Positions 16,716 to 26,153 of a stretch of 64,000 bases of DNA are shown in pieces. Made by a program: the position numbers and the translations under genes. The DNA is taken from contig NZ_JAQMHV010000012.1 of the NCBI RefSeq assembly GCF_028307215.1, positions 38,763 through 102,762 of the forward strand, written 5' to 3'. The DNA comes from Falsirhodobacter sp. 20TX0035 (GTDB lineage Bacteria; Pseudomonadota; Alphaproteobacteria; Rhodobacterales; Rhodobacteraceae). The notes beneath the pieces are model-generated. The model was not told where the DNA came from. It searched no databases and worked only from the letters and a program-made list of their open reading frames with translations. The stretch's first letter is position 1, and each line of letters opens with the position of its first letter.

Positions 16716-18340
16716 CCGCGCCCGTTCTTTCCGTTCGCGGCCTGACGGTCGATCTACCGAAAAGCGGCGATCGGCCGCACGCCGTCCGCGACCTGTCCTT
16801 TGACATCCACCCGAACGAGATCGTGTGCGTGGTGGGTGAAAGCGGGTCCGGCAAGTCCGTCACGGCCTTCACCGCGATGGGGCTGCTGCCCAAGGCGCTG
16901 AAGCCATCGGCCGGGCAGATGCTGTTCGAAGGGCAGGACCTTCTGAAGATGTCGCGCCGCGCGCATGGGGCGCTGCGTGGCAAGCGCATCGCCATGGTGT
17001 TCCAGGAACCGATGACGGCCCTGAACCCCTGCTTCACCGTGGGCGACCAGATCGAGGAAATCTTCAAGGCCCACACCAACCTGTCGAAGGCCGAACGCAA
17101 GGCGAAGACCATGGCACTGCTGGAGGAGGTGCGCCTTCCCGACCCGCCCCGTGTCTATGCAAGCTTCCCGCACCAGCTGTCGGGCGGGCAGCGGCAGCGG
17201 ATCGTGATCGCCATCGCGCTGGCCATGGACCCGACACTGCTGATCGCGGACGAGCCGACCACCGCGCTGGACGTGACGACACAGGCGCAGATCCTGTCGA
17301 TGTTCAAGACGCTGAAGACCACGCACAACGCGGGCATCCTGTTCGTCACCCATGATTTCGACGTGGTGGCCGAAATCGCGGACCGGGTCGTGGTGATGCA
17401 GAAGGGCGTTGTCGTGGAACAAGGCCCGGTGGAGGAGGTCCTGAACCGCCCGCAGCACCCGTACACCCGCCAGCTGATCGCCGCCGTGCCAAGGAAACGC
17501 GACGGCGCCGCCCCCGTGCTGGACGAGGAGATCGCCCTGCGCGTGCAGGGGCTGGAGAAGACCTATCACGTTGCGGGCACGCTGACGAAAAAGCCGCGCA
17601 CCGTTCACGCCCTGCACCCCGCCGACTTCACCGTCCGCAAGGGGGAAACGCTGGGCATCGTGGGCGAAAGCGGGTCCGGCAAGACGACGCTGGTCCGCTG
17701 CCTGATCCGCCTGCTGGATCCGGACGACGGCGCGATCTGGATCGGCAACCGCAACTTCGCCGAAGGCAGCCGCGACAGCCTGCGCGCGGCCCGGAAGGAT
17801 ATCCAGATCGTCTTTCAGGACCCCTACGGCTCGCTCAACCCCCGGCGGACGATCGGGGAACAGCTGATCGGCGCGCCCATGAACTTCGGCGTGGGACGGG
17901 ACGTGGCGTGGGAACGCGCCCGGCGCCTGATGAAGATCGTCCGGCTGGAGGAGGAGGCGCTTTACCGCTATCCCGCCCAGTTCTCCGGCGGGCAGCGGCA
18001 GCGCATCTGCATCGCCCGCGCCCTGATGGTGGAACCGAAGATCCTAATCGCGGACGAGGCGGTGTCGGCCCTGGACGTGTCGGTGCAGAAGGAGGTGCTT
18101 CAGCTTCTGGCCGACATCAAGCGCGACATGGGCCTGACGATCCTGTTCATCACCCACGATCTTCGCGTCGCGGCCCAGATCTGCGACAACCTGATCGTGA
18201 TGAGCAAGGGCCGCATCGTGGAACGGGGCACCGTGGACGACGTGTTCGGCAATCCGCAGGACGCCTACACCCGCCAGCTTCTGGGGGCCATGCCCGGCCG
18301 GGGGTGGGAGGCGCCCGACCTGACGGGCGCGCCGCACTAG
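16712..18340 (+). CDS. Fused DppD-DppF type double ABC ATPase
   Basis: This 542-residue protein contains two complete ABC ATPase domains. The first Walker A is [10 protein letters not shown] (about residues 41-50) with signature LSGGQRQRI and Walker [13 protein letters not shown]. The second Walker A is [10 protein letters not shown] (Gly318 onward) with FSGGQRQRI and [14 protein letters not shown]. Each half ends with the oligopeptide-family C-terminal motif ([15 protein letters not shown] and [15 protein letters not shown]). In many peptide transporters these are two separate proteins; here one chain should energise the two permeases. The gene overlaps the peptidase by 4 bp and its stop overlaps the stop of the convergent histidine kinase. 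Confidence 0.92.
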   Translation: MTAPVLSVRGLTVDLPKSGDRPHAVRDLSFDIHPNEIVCVVGESGSGKSVTAFTAMGLLPKALKPSAGQMLFEGQDLLKMSRRAHGALRGKRIAMVFQEPMTALNPCFTVGDQIEEIFKAHTNLSKAERKAKTMALLEEVRLPDPPRVYASFPHQLSGGQRQRIVIAIALAMDPTLLIADEPTTALDVTTQAQILSMFKTLKTTHNAGILFVTHDFDVVAEIADRVVVMQKGVVVEQGPVEEVLNRPQHPYTRQLIAAVPRKRDGAAPVLDEEIALRVQGLEKTYHVAGTLTKKPRTVHALHPADFTVRKGETLGIVGESGSGKTTLVRCLIRLLDPDDGAIWIGNRNFAEGSRDSLRAARKDIQIVFQDPYGSLNPRRTIGEQLIGAPMNFGVGRDVAWERARRLMKIVRLEEEALYRYPAQFSGGQRQRICIARALMVEPKILIADEAVSALDVSVQKEVLQLLADIKRDMGLTILFITHDLRVAAQICDNLIVMSKGRIVERGTVDDVFGNPQDAYTRQLLGAMPGRGWEAPDLTGAPH

Positions 18341-21267
18341 CCCTTGGAACCGGTCCGGTCCAGCACGGACCGGACCTTCTGCGCCAGCTGCGTCAGCATG
18401 TAGGGCTTTTGCAAAAAGTTCGTCCCGGGATCGAGGATGCCGTTATGCACCACCGCGTTGCTGGTGTAGCCCGTGGCATAGATCACGGGCAGGTGCGGCA
18501 GGAACTCGGCCACGGCGTCGGCCAGCTTGCGGCCCGTCATCTCCGGCATGATGATGTCGGTGAACAGAAGGTCCACCTTCAGCCCGCCGCGCAGCATCTC
18601 CAGCGCCATGCGCCCGCTGGACGCGGCGGTGACGGTGTAACCCAGATCGCGCAGCGCGTTTTCGGTGAAGCTGCGGACGCGGTCGTCATCCTCCACCAGC
18701 AGGATCGCCTCCCCCCGCCCTTCGGGCTGGTCGAGCGAGACGGGCGCGGGCGCCTGATGCTCCTCCTCGCCGTAATAGCGGGGAAGGTAGATCTTCACGG
18801 CGGTGCCCACGCCCGGTTCGGAATAGATCTTCACGTGCCCGTTCGTCTGGCGCACGAAACCGAAGACCTGGCTGAGGCCCAGGCCGGTGCCCTTGCCCAC
18901 GCCCTTGGTGGTGAAGAACGGATCAAAGGCGCGCTGCAGCACATCCTCGGTCATGCCAGCGCCGGTGTCGGACACGGCCAGCAGGACGTATTGCCCGGGG
19001 GCGAGGTTGTGCTGGCGGCCGTATTCGTCGTCCACATGGGCGTTCGCCGTCTCGATCGTCAGGCGGCCGCCTTCGGGCATGGCGTCGCGCGCGTTGACAG
19101 CGAGGTTCAGGATCGCGTTCTCCAGCTGGCTCAGGTCGGCCGAGGTCTTCCACAGGCCCGCGCCCAGAACCGTTTCCACCCGGACCGCCTCGCCCAAAGT
19201 GCGCGACAGCAGCTCGTTCATGCCCGAGATCATGCGGTTGGCGTCCACCACCTCGGGCGACAGGGGCTGGCGGCGGGCAAAGGCCAGCAGACGGTGCGTC
19301 AGGGTGGCGGCGCGCTGCGCCCCTTCCATGGCGCCGGCCATCAGCATGTCCAGATCCTCGGTCCGGCCGCTGTTCAGCTTGCGCTGGATCAGGTTCAGCC
19401 CGCTGATGATGACGGCAAGGTTGTTGTTGAAATCGTGCGCGACCCCGCCCGTCAGCTGGCCGATCGCCTCCATCTTCTGGCTTTGGCGCAAAAGGGCGTC
19501 GGACTGGCGCAGGGCCTCCGTCCGCTCGATCACCTGCTCCTCGAGTGAGGCGGCAAGGGTGCGCAGCTCCCGCTCCGCCCGGCGGCGTTCGGCGGTCTGG
19601 CGGATGCGCTCGGCGAAATCGCCCATGAAGTCCACATCGGCCGGCCGCCAGTCGCGGGGCGCGGCCGCGTGGACGAACAGGATGGCCACCAGCCGCCCCT
19701 TTTCGCGTATCGGCACGATGACCTGCGCCAGCGCTCCCACCTCGCGCAGAAGGAGGGCGTGGCTGGTCATGCGGGCGTCGGTGTCGATGTCGGCGCAGAC
19801 CACGGTCCGGCCGTGCTGAAGGTCGTCCAGGAACGCGCCATAGTCGCGGAACCGGCGCACGCCGTTCAGGCTGGGCAGCGCCCCCGCCGTCCATTCACGT
19901 TCGACGATGACCATCTCGCCGTCGGCGGTCACGTTGCCGTAGCCCACGCGGTCCACGTTCAGGAACTGGCCCAGAAGGCGCGAGGCTTCGTGCGTGACGT
20001 CCAGCGGGTCTTCAAGGTTGCGAGTCACCTCCTGCAACTCCAGCAGCGCGTCCCGCTGCAACTCCTGCATCTTCATGTCGTGGATGTCGGTGCAGGTGCC
20101 GTACCAGCGCAGGACCCGTCCCTCGGCGTCGTGCGCGGGCTTTGCACGCCCGATCACCCAGCGGTATTCGCCCGACCGGTGGCGCAGGCGATACTCGATC
20201 TCATAGGGTTCGCCGGTCGCCAGCGCGGCACGCCACAACTCCCACGCCCGGGGCTGGTCGTCGGGGTGGAACACGCCCGCCCATCCGTCGCCATCCGTGC
20301 TGCCGGGGGTCAGGCCGGTGAATTCGTACCAGCGGTCGTTGTAGAAGTCGTGATACCCGTCGGGCCGCGTGGTCCAGATCATCTGGTCCACGGAATGGGC
20401 CACGGCCGACAGGTCGCGGCGGCTGTTTTCCAGCGCCTCCTCCATCTCGTGCCGGTCGTCGATGTCCATGACCGACCCGACATAGCCCATGAAGGTGCCG
20501 TCGGGGCCAAAGCGCGGTTCGGCCGCGTCGATCGCCCAGCGATAGACGCCGTCGTGGCGGCGCAGGCGGTATTCCAGCCGGAAGGGCCGGCGGTCGCGCA
20601 GGGCGGCCAGGAACACCTCCTCGGACCGCTTGCGGTCGTCGGGATGGGCGGCGTCCAGCCAGCCGAAGCCCTCGGCCACCTCCGGCGTCTGGCCGGTGAA
20701 TTCATACCAGCGCGTGTTCAGGTAGGTGCAGAACCCCGTCTCGTCCACGACCCACATCATCACGGGGGCGTTGTCGGCCATGTTGCGGAAGCGCTGCTCC
20801 CCCTCGATCAGGCGGCGTTCATAGGCGCGTGCGGCTGTCGTCTCGTTCACGAGGCACAGGATACCGGCCACCGACCCGTCCAGCGCACGCACGGGGGAAT
20901 AGGAGATGTCGAAGGTCACCGTTTCCGGATGGCCGTTCCGCTCGATGTAGAAGGGACGGTCGCGGGCGGACACGACCTCTCCGGCGCGGACGCGGTCCAG
21001 AAGGGGGCACAGGTCGTCCCACAACTCGCTCCAGTGCAGGCGCGCGGGGCGGCCAAAGGCGGCGGGGTGCTTGGTCCCGATGGTGGGCGCATAGGTGTCG
21101 TTGTAGAGCGCGACGTAGTCCGGCCCCCAGAACAGCGCGATCTGCGCCACGGCCGACTGGATCGTCTGGAAGGTGATCTTCAGTTCGGGCGGCCAGCCGT
21201 CCACCGGCCCAAGAGGGGAATCGTCCGGAAAGTTTGCCAGAAGGTCGCGAACAGCGGGAAACGTCAC
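18337..21267 (-). CDS. Hybrid sensor histidine kinase with three PAS domains, GAF and receiver
   Basis: This 976-residue protein begins at a GTG (21267) with GGA seven bases upstream. In order: an N-terminal PAS-like domain (about 15-150), PAS with PAC (about 155-280, RWYEFTGQTPEV), another PAS/PAC (about 290-405, RWYEFTGLTPGS), a GAF-like domain (about 410-570), a HisKA domain with the phosphorylated His in GGVAHDFNNNLAVI (about 628), a HATPase domain (NLAVNARDAMPEGG, DTGAGM, GTGLGLS), and a C-terminal receiver with the acceptor Asp in LLFTDIIMPEMTG. There are no transmembrane helices, so it senses a cytoplasmic signal. No partner response regulator is adjacent; the output path is unknown. 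Confidence 0.9.
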   Translation of the reverse strand: MTFPAVRDLLANFPDDSPLGPVDGWPPELKITFQTIQSAVAQIALFWGPDYVALYNDTYAPTIGTKHPAAFGRPARLHWSELWDDLCPLLDRVRAGEVVSARDRPFYIERNGHPETVTFDISYSPVRALDGSVAGILCLVNETTAARAYERRLIEGEQRFRNMADNAPVMMWVVDETGFCTYLNTRWYEFTGQTPEVAEGFGWLDAAHPDDRKRSEEVFLAALRDRRPFRLEYRLRRHDGVYRWAIDAAEPRFGPDGTFMGYVGSVMDIDDRHEMEEALENSRRDLSAVAHSVDQMIWTTRPDGYHDFYNDRWYEFTGLTPGSTDGDGWAGVFHPDDQPRAWELWRAALATGEPYEIEYRLRHRSGEYRWVIGRAKPAHDAEGRVLRWYGTCTDIHDMKMQELQRDALLELQEVTRNLEDPLDVTHEASRLLGQFLNVDRVGYGNVTADGEMVIVEREWTAGALPSLNGVRRFRDYGAFLDDLQHGRTVVCADIDTDARMTSHALLLREVGALAQVIVPIREKGRLVAILFVHAAAPRDWRPADVDFMGDFAERIRQTAERRRAERELRTLAASLEEQVIERTEALRQSDALLRQSQKMEAIGQLTGGVAHDFNNNLAVIISGLNLIQRKLNSGRTEDLDMLMAGAMEGAQRAATLTHRLLAFARRQPLSPEVVDANRMISGMNELLSRTLGEAVRVETVLGAGLWKTSADLSQLENAILNLAVNARDAMPEGGRLTIETANAHVDDEYGRQHNLAPGQYVLLAVSDTGAGMTEDVLQRAFDPFFTTKGVGKGTGLGLSQVFGFVRQTNGHVKIYSEPGVGTAVKIYLPRYYGEEEHQAPAPVSLDQPEGRGEAILLVEDDDRVRSFTENALRDLGYTVTAASSGRMALEMLRGGLKVDLLFTDIIMPEMTGRKLADAVAEFLPHLPVIYATGYTSNAVVHNGILDPGTNFLQKPYMLTQLAQKVRSVLDRTGSKG

Positions 21268-21422
21268 GTCATGTCCAATTCATCGCGGGCGCCAAGAGGG
21301 AGAAACTATCCCCATCCGCCGCCGAGGTCGAGAGCGCGCGGCCCTTTTCCCGTATCCCGCCTTGCCCCCGGCGCCCATTGCCGCTGTAGTGCGCCGATCC
21401 CTACCCCGACCGGATCCCGACC

Positions 21423-22301
21423 ATGCGCGCGCCCCTTGCCATACTGTTCGCCGCCGTTCTGTGGGGCACGACGGGAACCGCCGCCACCTTCGCCCCCGGC
21501 GTGGGGGCCGCCGCGATCGGCGCCGCGGCCATGGGCCTTGGCGGTCTGGCGCAGGCGCTGCTGGCCGTGAGCGGGATCGGGCGGCACCGCGGGGCGCTGT
21601 GGAGGCACCGGCGGCTTCTGGTCGCGGGGGCGCTGGCGGTGGCGGTCTATCCGCTGGCCTTCTACGGCTCCATGCGGCTGGCGGGGGTGACGATCGGCAC
21701 GGTGGTCACCATCGGCTCGGCCCCGCTCTTGTCGGCGCTGCTGGAACGCGGGCTGGACCGTGCGCCGCTGACGGCCCGCTGGGCCTGGGGCGCGGCGGTC
21801 GGGCTGACGGGGATGGTGCTGATCTGCACGGCAGGCGGCGGCGGGGCGGGGCCGTCGGTGCCGGCAGGCGTGGCGATCGGGCTCTTGGGCGGGCTGACCT
21901 ATGCGCTCTATTCCTGGACGGCGCGGGGGATGATGCTGCGCGGAGTGCCCTCGGCGGTGGCGATGGGGGCGACCTTCGGACTGGGCGGCGTCCTGCTGAT
22001 GCCGGTGCTGGGGGTCACGGGCGGGGCCTTCCTCGCCTCGTGGTCCAATGCGGCGGTGGGGCTGTATATGGCGGCCGTGCCGATGTTCCTTGGCTATCTG
22101 TGCTTCGGCTACGGGCTGGCGCGGGTGCGGGCCAGCACGGCCACGATGCTGACGCTGCTGGAGCCCGCCGTGGCCGCCCTTCTGGCGGCCGTCATCGTGG
22201 GGGAACGATTGCCACCCCTTGGTGGGCTGGGGGTGGCGCTGGTGGTCGGCTGCCTCGTGATCGTGACATGGCCCGATCGGTCAAGGCCGCCGACCGGCTG
22301 A
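21423..22301 (+). CDS. EamA/DMT family exporter
   Basis: This 292-residue inner-membrane protein has ten hydrophobic segments in two EamA repeats. The first repeat starts with APLAILFAAVLWGTTGTAAT, and the second contains GLLGGLTYALYSWTARGMML with LLEPAVAALLAAVIVGERLP, the usual end of the repeat. Proteins of this family (RhtA/YdcZ-like) export amino acids or metabolites. It is divergent from the hybrid kinase and converges on the citrate carrier with directly abutting stop codons. The substrate cannot be inferred from context. Confidence 0.85.
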   Translation: MRAPLAILFAAVLWGTTGTAATFAPGVGAAAIGAAAMGLGGLAQALLAVSGIGRHRGALWRHRRLLVAGALAVAVYPLAFYGSMRLAGVTIGTVVTIGSAPLLSALLERGLDRAPLTARWAWGAAVGLTGMVLICTAGGGGAGPSVPAGVAIGLLGGLTYALYSWTARGMMLRGVPSAVAMGATFGLGGVLLMPVLGVTGGAFLASWSNAAVGLYMAAVPMFLGYLCFGYGLARVRASTATMLTLLEPAVAALLAAVIVGERLPPLGGLGVALVVGCLVIVTWPDRSRPPTG

Positions 22302-22308
22302 TCAGCCG
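22295..22308. other. Palindrome containing both convergent stop codons
   Basis: CGGCTGATCAGCCG is a perfect 14-bp palindrome. TGA (22299-22301) ends the DMT exporter, and the mirrored TCA (22302-22304) ends the citrate carrier on the other strand, so the two genes abut without a single spacer base. Confidence 0.5.
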
Positions 22309-23609
22309 ATGGGAACGGCGCCGGTGATCACCGCGCCCAGCAGCATCAGCCCCACCAGCAGGATCGACCATTTCATGGTGAAGCGCTGGTGATCCCCGAA
22401 CTCCACCTTCGCCAGTCCGACCAGCACGAAGGCGGCCGGCACCAGCGGCGACAGCATGTGCACCGGCTGGCCGACAAGCGACGCGCGGGCGATCACTTCG
22501 GGCGGGATGCCGTATTCGGCGGCAGCCTGCGCCAGAACCGGCACCACCCCGAAATAGAACGCGTCGTTCGACAGGAAGAACGTGAACGGCGCCGACAGGA
22601 CGGCGGTGATCAGCGGGATGTACTGCCCCGCCGCATCAGGGATCATCGCGACCACGCTTTGCGCCAGCGCGTCCGTCATGCCGGTGCCCATCATGATGCC
22701 GGTGAAGGCGCCCGCGCCGAACACCACCGCCACCACGTTCAGGACCGAGCTTGCGTGCGAGGCGATGCGTTCACGCTGATCGGCCACGTTGGGGAAGTTC
22801 ACGACCATGGCGATGGCGAAGCCCACCATGAACACCAGCGCCAGCGGGAACACGTCCGCCACCAGGAGCGCCATCATCGCGGCCGTCAGCGCGGCGTTGA
22901 AGCCCTTCAGCCAGGCGGGGCGCGGCACGACGGCGCGGGTGGCCTCGTTGATCTGCTCCTCCAGATCCGCCTCGCTGACATGGTCGAATCGGATGGTGCC
23001 CAGGCGGCGGCGTTCCTGAAGGCCGAAATAGGCGGCGATCGCCAGCGATCCGGCGCAGGCCAGCGCGATGGCCGGGATCATCGGCACGAAGACCTGCCCC
23101 ACATCCACATGCAGCGCCGACATCACGCGCGCGGTCGGCCCGCCCCAGGGCGCCACGTTGATGATCGCGTTGGGCATCACCGTCACGGCCGGAAGGATCA
23201 GCGGGTTGATGCCAAGCCGCAGGTGCAGCGGCATCATCGCCGTCACCACCAGCAGATACGTCGTCGATCCGTCCCCGTCGAGCGAGATGCACATCGACAG
23301 CGCGCAGGTGCCCACGATCACGCGCAGCGGATCGCCATGACACTTGCGCACCACGAACCGCACCAGTGGGTCGAACAGGCCCACATCGATCATCAGGCCG
23401 AAATACAGGATCGCGAACAGCAGCAGCACCGCCGTGGGCGCGATCTTGCGCAACCCGTCCATGACAAGATCCGGGATCTCGGGGCCAAAGCCCGCGATGG
23501 CCGCGAACAGGATGGGAACGAGGATGAGGCCCATCAGCGCCGAAAGACGTCCGGTCATGATGGCGGCCATGAAGGTGATGATCATGGCGTAAGCTAGGAA
23601 TGTAAGCAC
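22302..23609 (-). CDS. CitMHS family citrate:metal symporter
   Basis: This is a 435-residue inner-membrane protein with about 11-12 transmembrane segments. I chose the GTG start at 23609 because AAAGGAG lies five to six bases upstream; an in-frame ATG at 23630 lies before that site. CitMHS features include LTFLAYAMIITFMAAIMTGR at the N terminus, LDGDGSTTYLLVVTAMMPLH (about residues 110-130), VTVMPNAIINVAPWGGPTAR, and FFLSNDAFYFGVVPVLAQ near the C terminus. The family imports citrate complexed with Mg2+ or Ca2+ by proton symport. The TctC-like protein and TctDE pair lie directly upstream on the same strand and suggest tricarboxylate-controlled expression. Confidence 0.9.
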   Translation of the reverse strand: MLTFLAYAMIITFMAAIMTGRLSALMGLILVPILFAAIAGFGPEIPDLVMDGLRKIAPTAVLLLFAILYFGLMIDVGLFDPLVRFVVRKCHGDPLRVIVGTCALSMCISLDGDGSTTYLLVVTAMMPLHLRLGINPLILPAVTVMPNAIINVAPWGGPTARVMSALHVDVGQVFVPMIPAIALACAGSLAIAAYFGLQERRRLGTIRFDHVSEADLEEQINEATRAVVPRPAWLKGFNAALTAAMMALLVADVFPLALVFMVGFAIAMVVNFPNVADQRERIASHASSVLNVVAVVFGAGAFTGIMMGTGMTDALAQSVVAMIPDAAGQYIPLITAVLSAPFTFFLSNDAFYFGVVPVLAQAAAEYGIPPEVIARASLVGQPVHMLSPLVPAAFVLVGLAKVEFGDHQRFTMKWSILLVGLMLLGAVITGAVPIG

Positions 23610-23688
23610 GGGATCTCCTTTCACCGCCACCCTGTCGTGGCGATGTCTTCGGTCGTTCGGCGATGGCTTTGTTCAGGAACGGGGGGCG

Positions 23689-24663
23689 TCAGGGGACGCC
23701 CAGCTGGACGGCGCGGGTGCGGGCGTCCTGCGACAGCTGCGCCAGACGTTCCTCCAGCGCGGGGCCGGTCAGGGGCATAGGTTCCAGATGATGGGTGGCC
23801 AGAAGGTCCGCATAGGCGGGGCTGGTCAGGACGGCGTTCAGGACCTGACGCCAGTCCTCCACATCCGCATCCGCCACCTGCGGGCCGGTGTAGATGCCGC
23901 GCAGCACGGGCCAGTCCAGCGGCACGCCCTGTTCGCGGGCGGTGGGCACAGCGGCCAGCGCGCCGGACAGGCGGTTGGCGGAATGGATGGCCAGAAGCTT
24001 CAGCGGCTGGCCGTCATCGATGGCGGTCTGGCTGTCGCCCGCGTCGTTCAGGCAGGCCTGCACGAAACCGGCCGCCAGCGCCTCGATGCAGCCGCCGCCG
24101 CCTTCGAAGGCGACAAAGCGCATCTGGGCGATGTCGATGCCCAACATCTGCGCCATGGTGGCCGCGCGCATCCAGTCCTGCCCGCCGATCATGCCGCCGC
24201 CGCCAAGGGCCACGCGCTGCGGTTCGGCCTTCACAGCGGCCAAAAGGTCGGGAAGCGTGGCCCATGGCGCGTCGGCCCGCACCACCACCGCGCCGTAATC
24301 CACGGCCAGCGCCGCCAGCCAGCGCACGTCGCCCATGTCCCGCGCGCCGTAATGGCCCAGCGAAAGGTTGTAGATCGACCCTTCGGAGAACGCGACCACG
24401 GTGGCCGGATCGGCAGGCGTCTGGTTGATGATGGCGTTGAAGGCCACAGCCCCCACCCCGCCGGGCATGAAGCGCGATTTGACGGTGATGCCGGTGCCGT
24501 TCAGCGCGTCGGCCAGAAGCCGGCAGGTCAGATCGAACCCCCCGCCCGGCTGCGCCGGCGCGATGCAGGTCACCGCGCGTGGCGGTGCCGCCTGCGCAAG
24601 ACAGGCCCAGACCGTCATGACGATCGAGCACAGCCAGACATGCACGGCGTATCGGTGCGCCAT
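23689..24663 (-). CDS. TctC/Bug family solute-binding protein without TctAB
   Basis: The protein has 324 residues and starts at 24663 with GGGAGGGG about six bases upstream. A signal peptide (about residues 1-26, ending CLAQAAPP) is followed by the family signature CIAPAQPGGGFDLTCRLLAD, in which the conserved Asp orients the ligand carboxylate. The FMPGGVGAVAFNAI loop and the C-terminal PVLRGIYTGPQV segment are also typical. Bug proteins bind citrate, tartrate or other carboxylates in the periplasm. Its own TctA and TctB partners are missing here; the tctABC set at 34.9-37.9 kb has its own TctC. It sits between the CitMHS carrier and the TctDE sensor, so a role as an extracytoplasmic sensor is possible. 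Confidence 0.85.
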   Translation of the reverse strand: MAHRYAVHVWLCSIVMTVWACLAQAAPPRAVTCIAPAQPGGGFDLTCRLLADALNGTGITVKSRFMPGGVGAVAFNAIINQTPADPATVVAFSEGSIYNLSLGHYGARDMGDVRWLAALAVDYGAVVVRADAPWATLPDLLAAVKAEPQRVALGGGGMIGGQDWMRAATMAQMLGIDIAQMRFVAFEGGGGCIEALAAGFVQACLNDAGDSQTAIDDGQPLKLLAIHSANRLSGALAAVPTAREQGVPLDWPVLRGIYTGPQVADADVEDWRQVLNAVLTSPAYADLLATHHLEPMPLTGPALEERLAQLSQDARTRAVQLGVP

Positions 24664-24734
24664 GGCGGCCCCCTCCCGTCGTTCTCCTCCGGGGGAAACC
24701 CCCGCCCTCGGGTCATGGTGTAGCCGACGCAACC

Positions 24735-26153
24735 TTACAAACGGCTTTCATTTTCCGGCATGTGGCGATTTTTTGACAGTGCGGGCGGACGCGGCAGGAT
24801 TAGCGCCACCTCCAGCCCGCCGCCGGGGCGGTTGGCGGCGGTGAAGGTGCCGCCATGCATGCGCGCCACGGCCACGGCCAGCGACAGGCCGATTCCGGCC
24901 CCCTCTCCGTCCGTCAGGAAACGTTCGCCCACCCGCGCCAGCCGTTCGGGCGTCATGCCGGGGCCGCGATCCGACACGATCAGCGCCGCCGCCTTGGGGC
25001 GCACGTCCAGCCGCAGCGTCACCTCGCCCCCGGGCGGGGACAGGCGGACGGCGTTGTCCAGCAGGTTGCTGACCGCCTCGTACAGAAGCGTTTCGGCGGC
25101 GGGAAGGGTTTCGGGGGCGTCCGGCAGATCCAGATCCAGCGCGATGCGCTTGCGGCGCGCGGCGGGCAGGTGCAGGAACGCCACCTCGCGCAGGATGGCG
25201 GACAGGTCCACCGGGGTCAGGGGCACCGCGCCGCTGTCCACCCGGGCCAGCGCCAGAAGCTGGCCGGTGGTGCGGGCGGTGCGGTCGACGACGCCGCGCA
25301 TTGCCTCCAGCGTGGCCTCCCGCTCGGCCGTGTCGGGGGTGGCCAGGGCATAGTCCAGCTGCATCCGCAGCACCGACAGGGGCGTGCGCAACTGGTGCGA
25401 AGCGTCGTCGAAGAAGCGCTTCTGCCCCGCCGCCTGATCGGCGTGCCGCGCCATCAGGGCGTTGAAGCTGTCGATCAGCGGCCGCACCTCGGCCGGAAGG
25501 GCGGACCCGTCGAGCGGTGAAAGATCCCCCGGCGCGCGGCGGTCAAACCGGTCGCGCAGGCGCAGCAGCGGCCGCAACGCCATGCCCACCCCCACCACCA
25601 GCACGGCCAGCGCCGCCAGAAGCGCGGTCGCGTCGCGCCAGAAGGCCAACCGGGCGATCCGCCCCAGAAACGCCTCCCGCGAGGCGGTGGTCTCCGCCAC
25701 CTCGATCAGCACGGTCTGTGGGGTGGGCGCGCCGTAAAGGGGCACGGCCAGCCGCTTGCGCACCGCGCCCACGCGCAGGCTTTGGCCCAGATAGGTTGCG
25801 TCAAAGAATTGCGCCGCGCGGGTGGGGGACGGCGGATCGGGCAGCCGCGTATCGCCGATCTGCACCAGCCCGTCATCGGTGCTGATGCGGAAATAGACCG
25901 TGCCCGTGGCCGCCGCCTGAAGATTGGCGAACAGCGCGTAAGGCAGCTCCATCCCCAGGCCGCCGCTTTGCACGGACAGGTCCGCCTCGATCGCGCGCAG
26001 GGCGCCGGACAGGGACCGGTCATAGGCGCTGTCGGCCAGCCGCGCGATGGCGTTCTGCGTCAGCCAGATCGACGATCCGAACACGCACAGGCTGGCCGGG
26101 ATCATCCACAAGGCCAGCGTCGCGCGCAGCGACCGGACGCGGCGGTCAGGCAT
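24735..26153 (-). CDS. tctE: Sensor histidine kinase, TctE type
   Basis: This 472-residue membrane kinase starts at 26153, overlapping the regulator gene's stop by 8 bp. The first transmembrane helix (about residues 8-33) is followed by a periplasmic sensor domain of the 2CSK type found in TctE, a second helix (about 165-185), HAMP-like linker, HisKA with the phosphoacceptor His in FDDASHQLRTPLSVL, and HATPase motifs (NLLDNAVRLSPPGG, SDRGPGM, GAGIGLSLAVAVARMHGG). It is the sensor of the pair controlling tricarboxylate uptake. The TctC-like protein gene follows 71 bp downstream and may form one transcription unit with it and the CitMHS gene. Confidence 0.9.
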   Translation of the reverse strand: MPDRRVRSLRATLALWMIPASLCVFGSSIWLTQNAIARLADSAYDRSLSGALRAIEADLSVQSGGLGMELPYALFANLQAAATGTVYFRISTDDGLVQIGDTRLPDPPSPTRAAQFFDATYLGQSLRVGAVRKRLAVPLYGAPTPQTVLIEVAETTASREAFLGRIARLAFWRDATALLAALAVLVVGVGMALRPLLRLRDRFDRRAPGDLSPLDGSALPAEVRPLIDSFNALMARHADQAAGQKRFFDDASHQLRTPLSVLRMQLDYALATPDTAEREATLEAMRGVVDRTARTTGQLLALARVDSGAVPLTPVDLSAILREVAFLHLPAARRKRIALDLDLPDAPETLPAAETLLYEAVSNLLDNAVRLSPPGGEVTLRLDVRPKAAALIVSDRGPGMTPERLARVGERFLTDGEGAGIGLSLAVAVARMHGGTFTAANRPGGGLEVALILPRPPALSKNRHMPENESRL

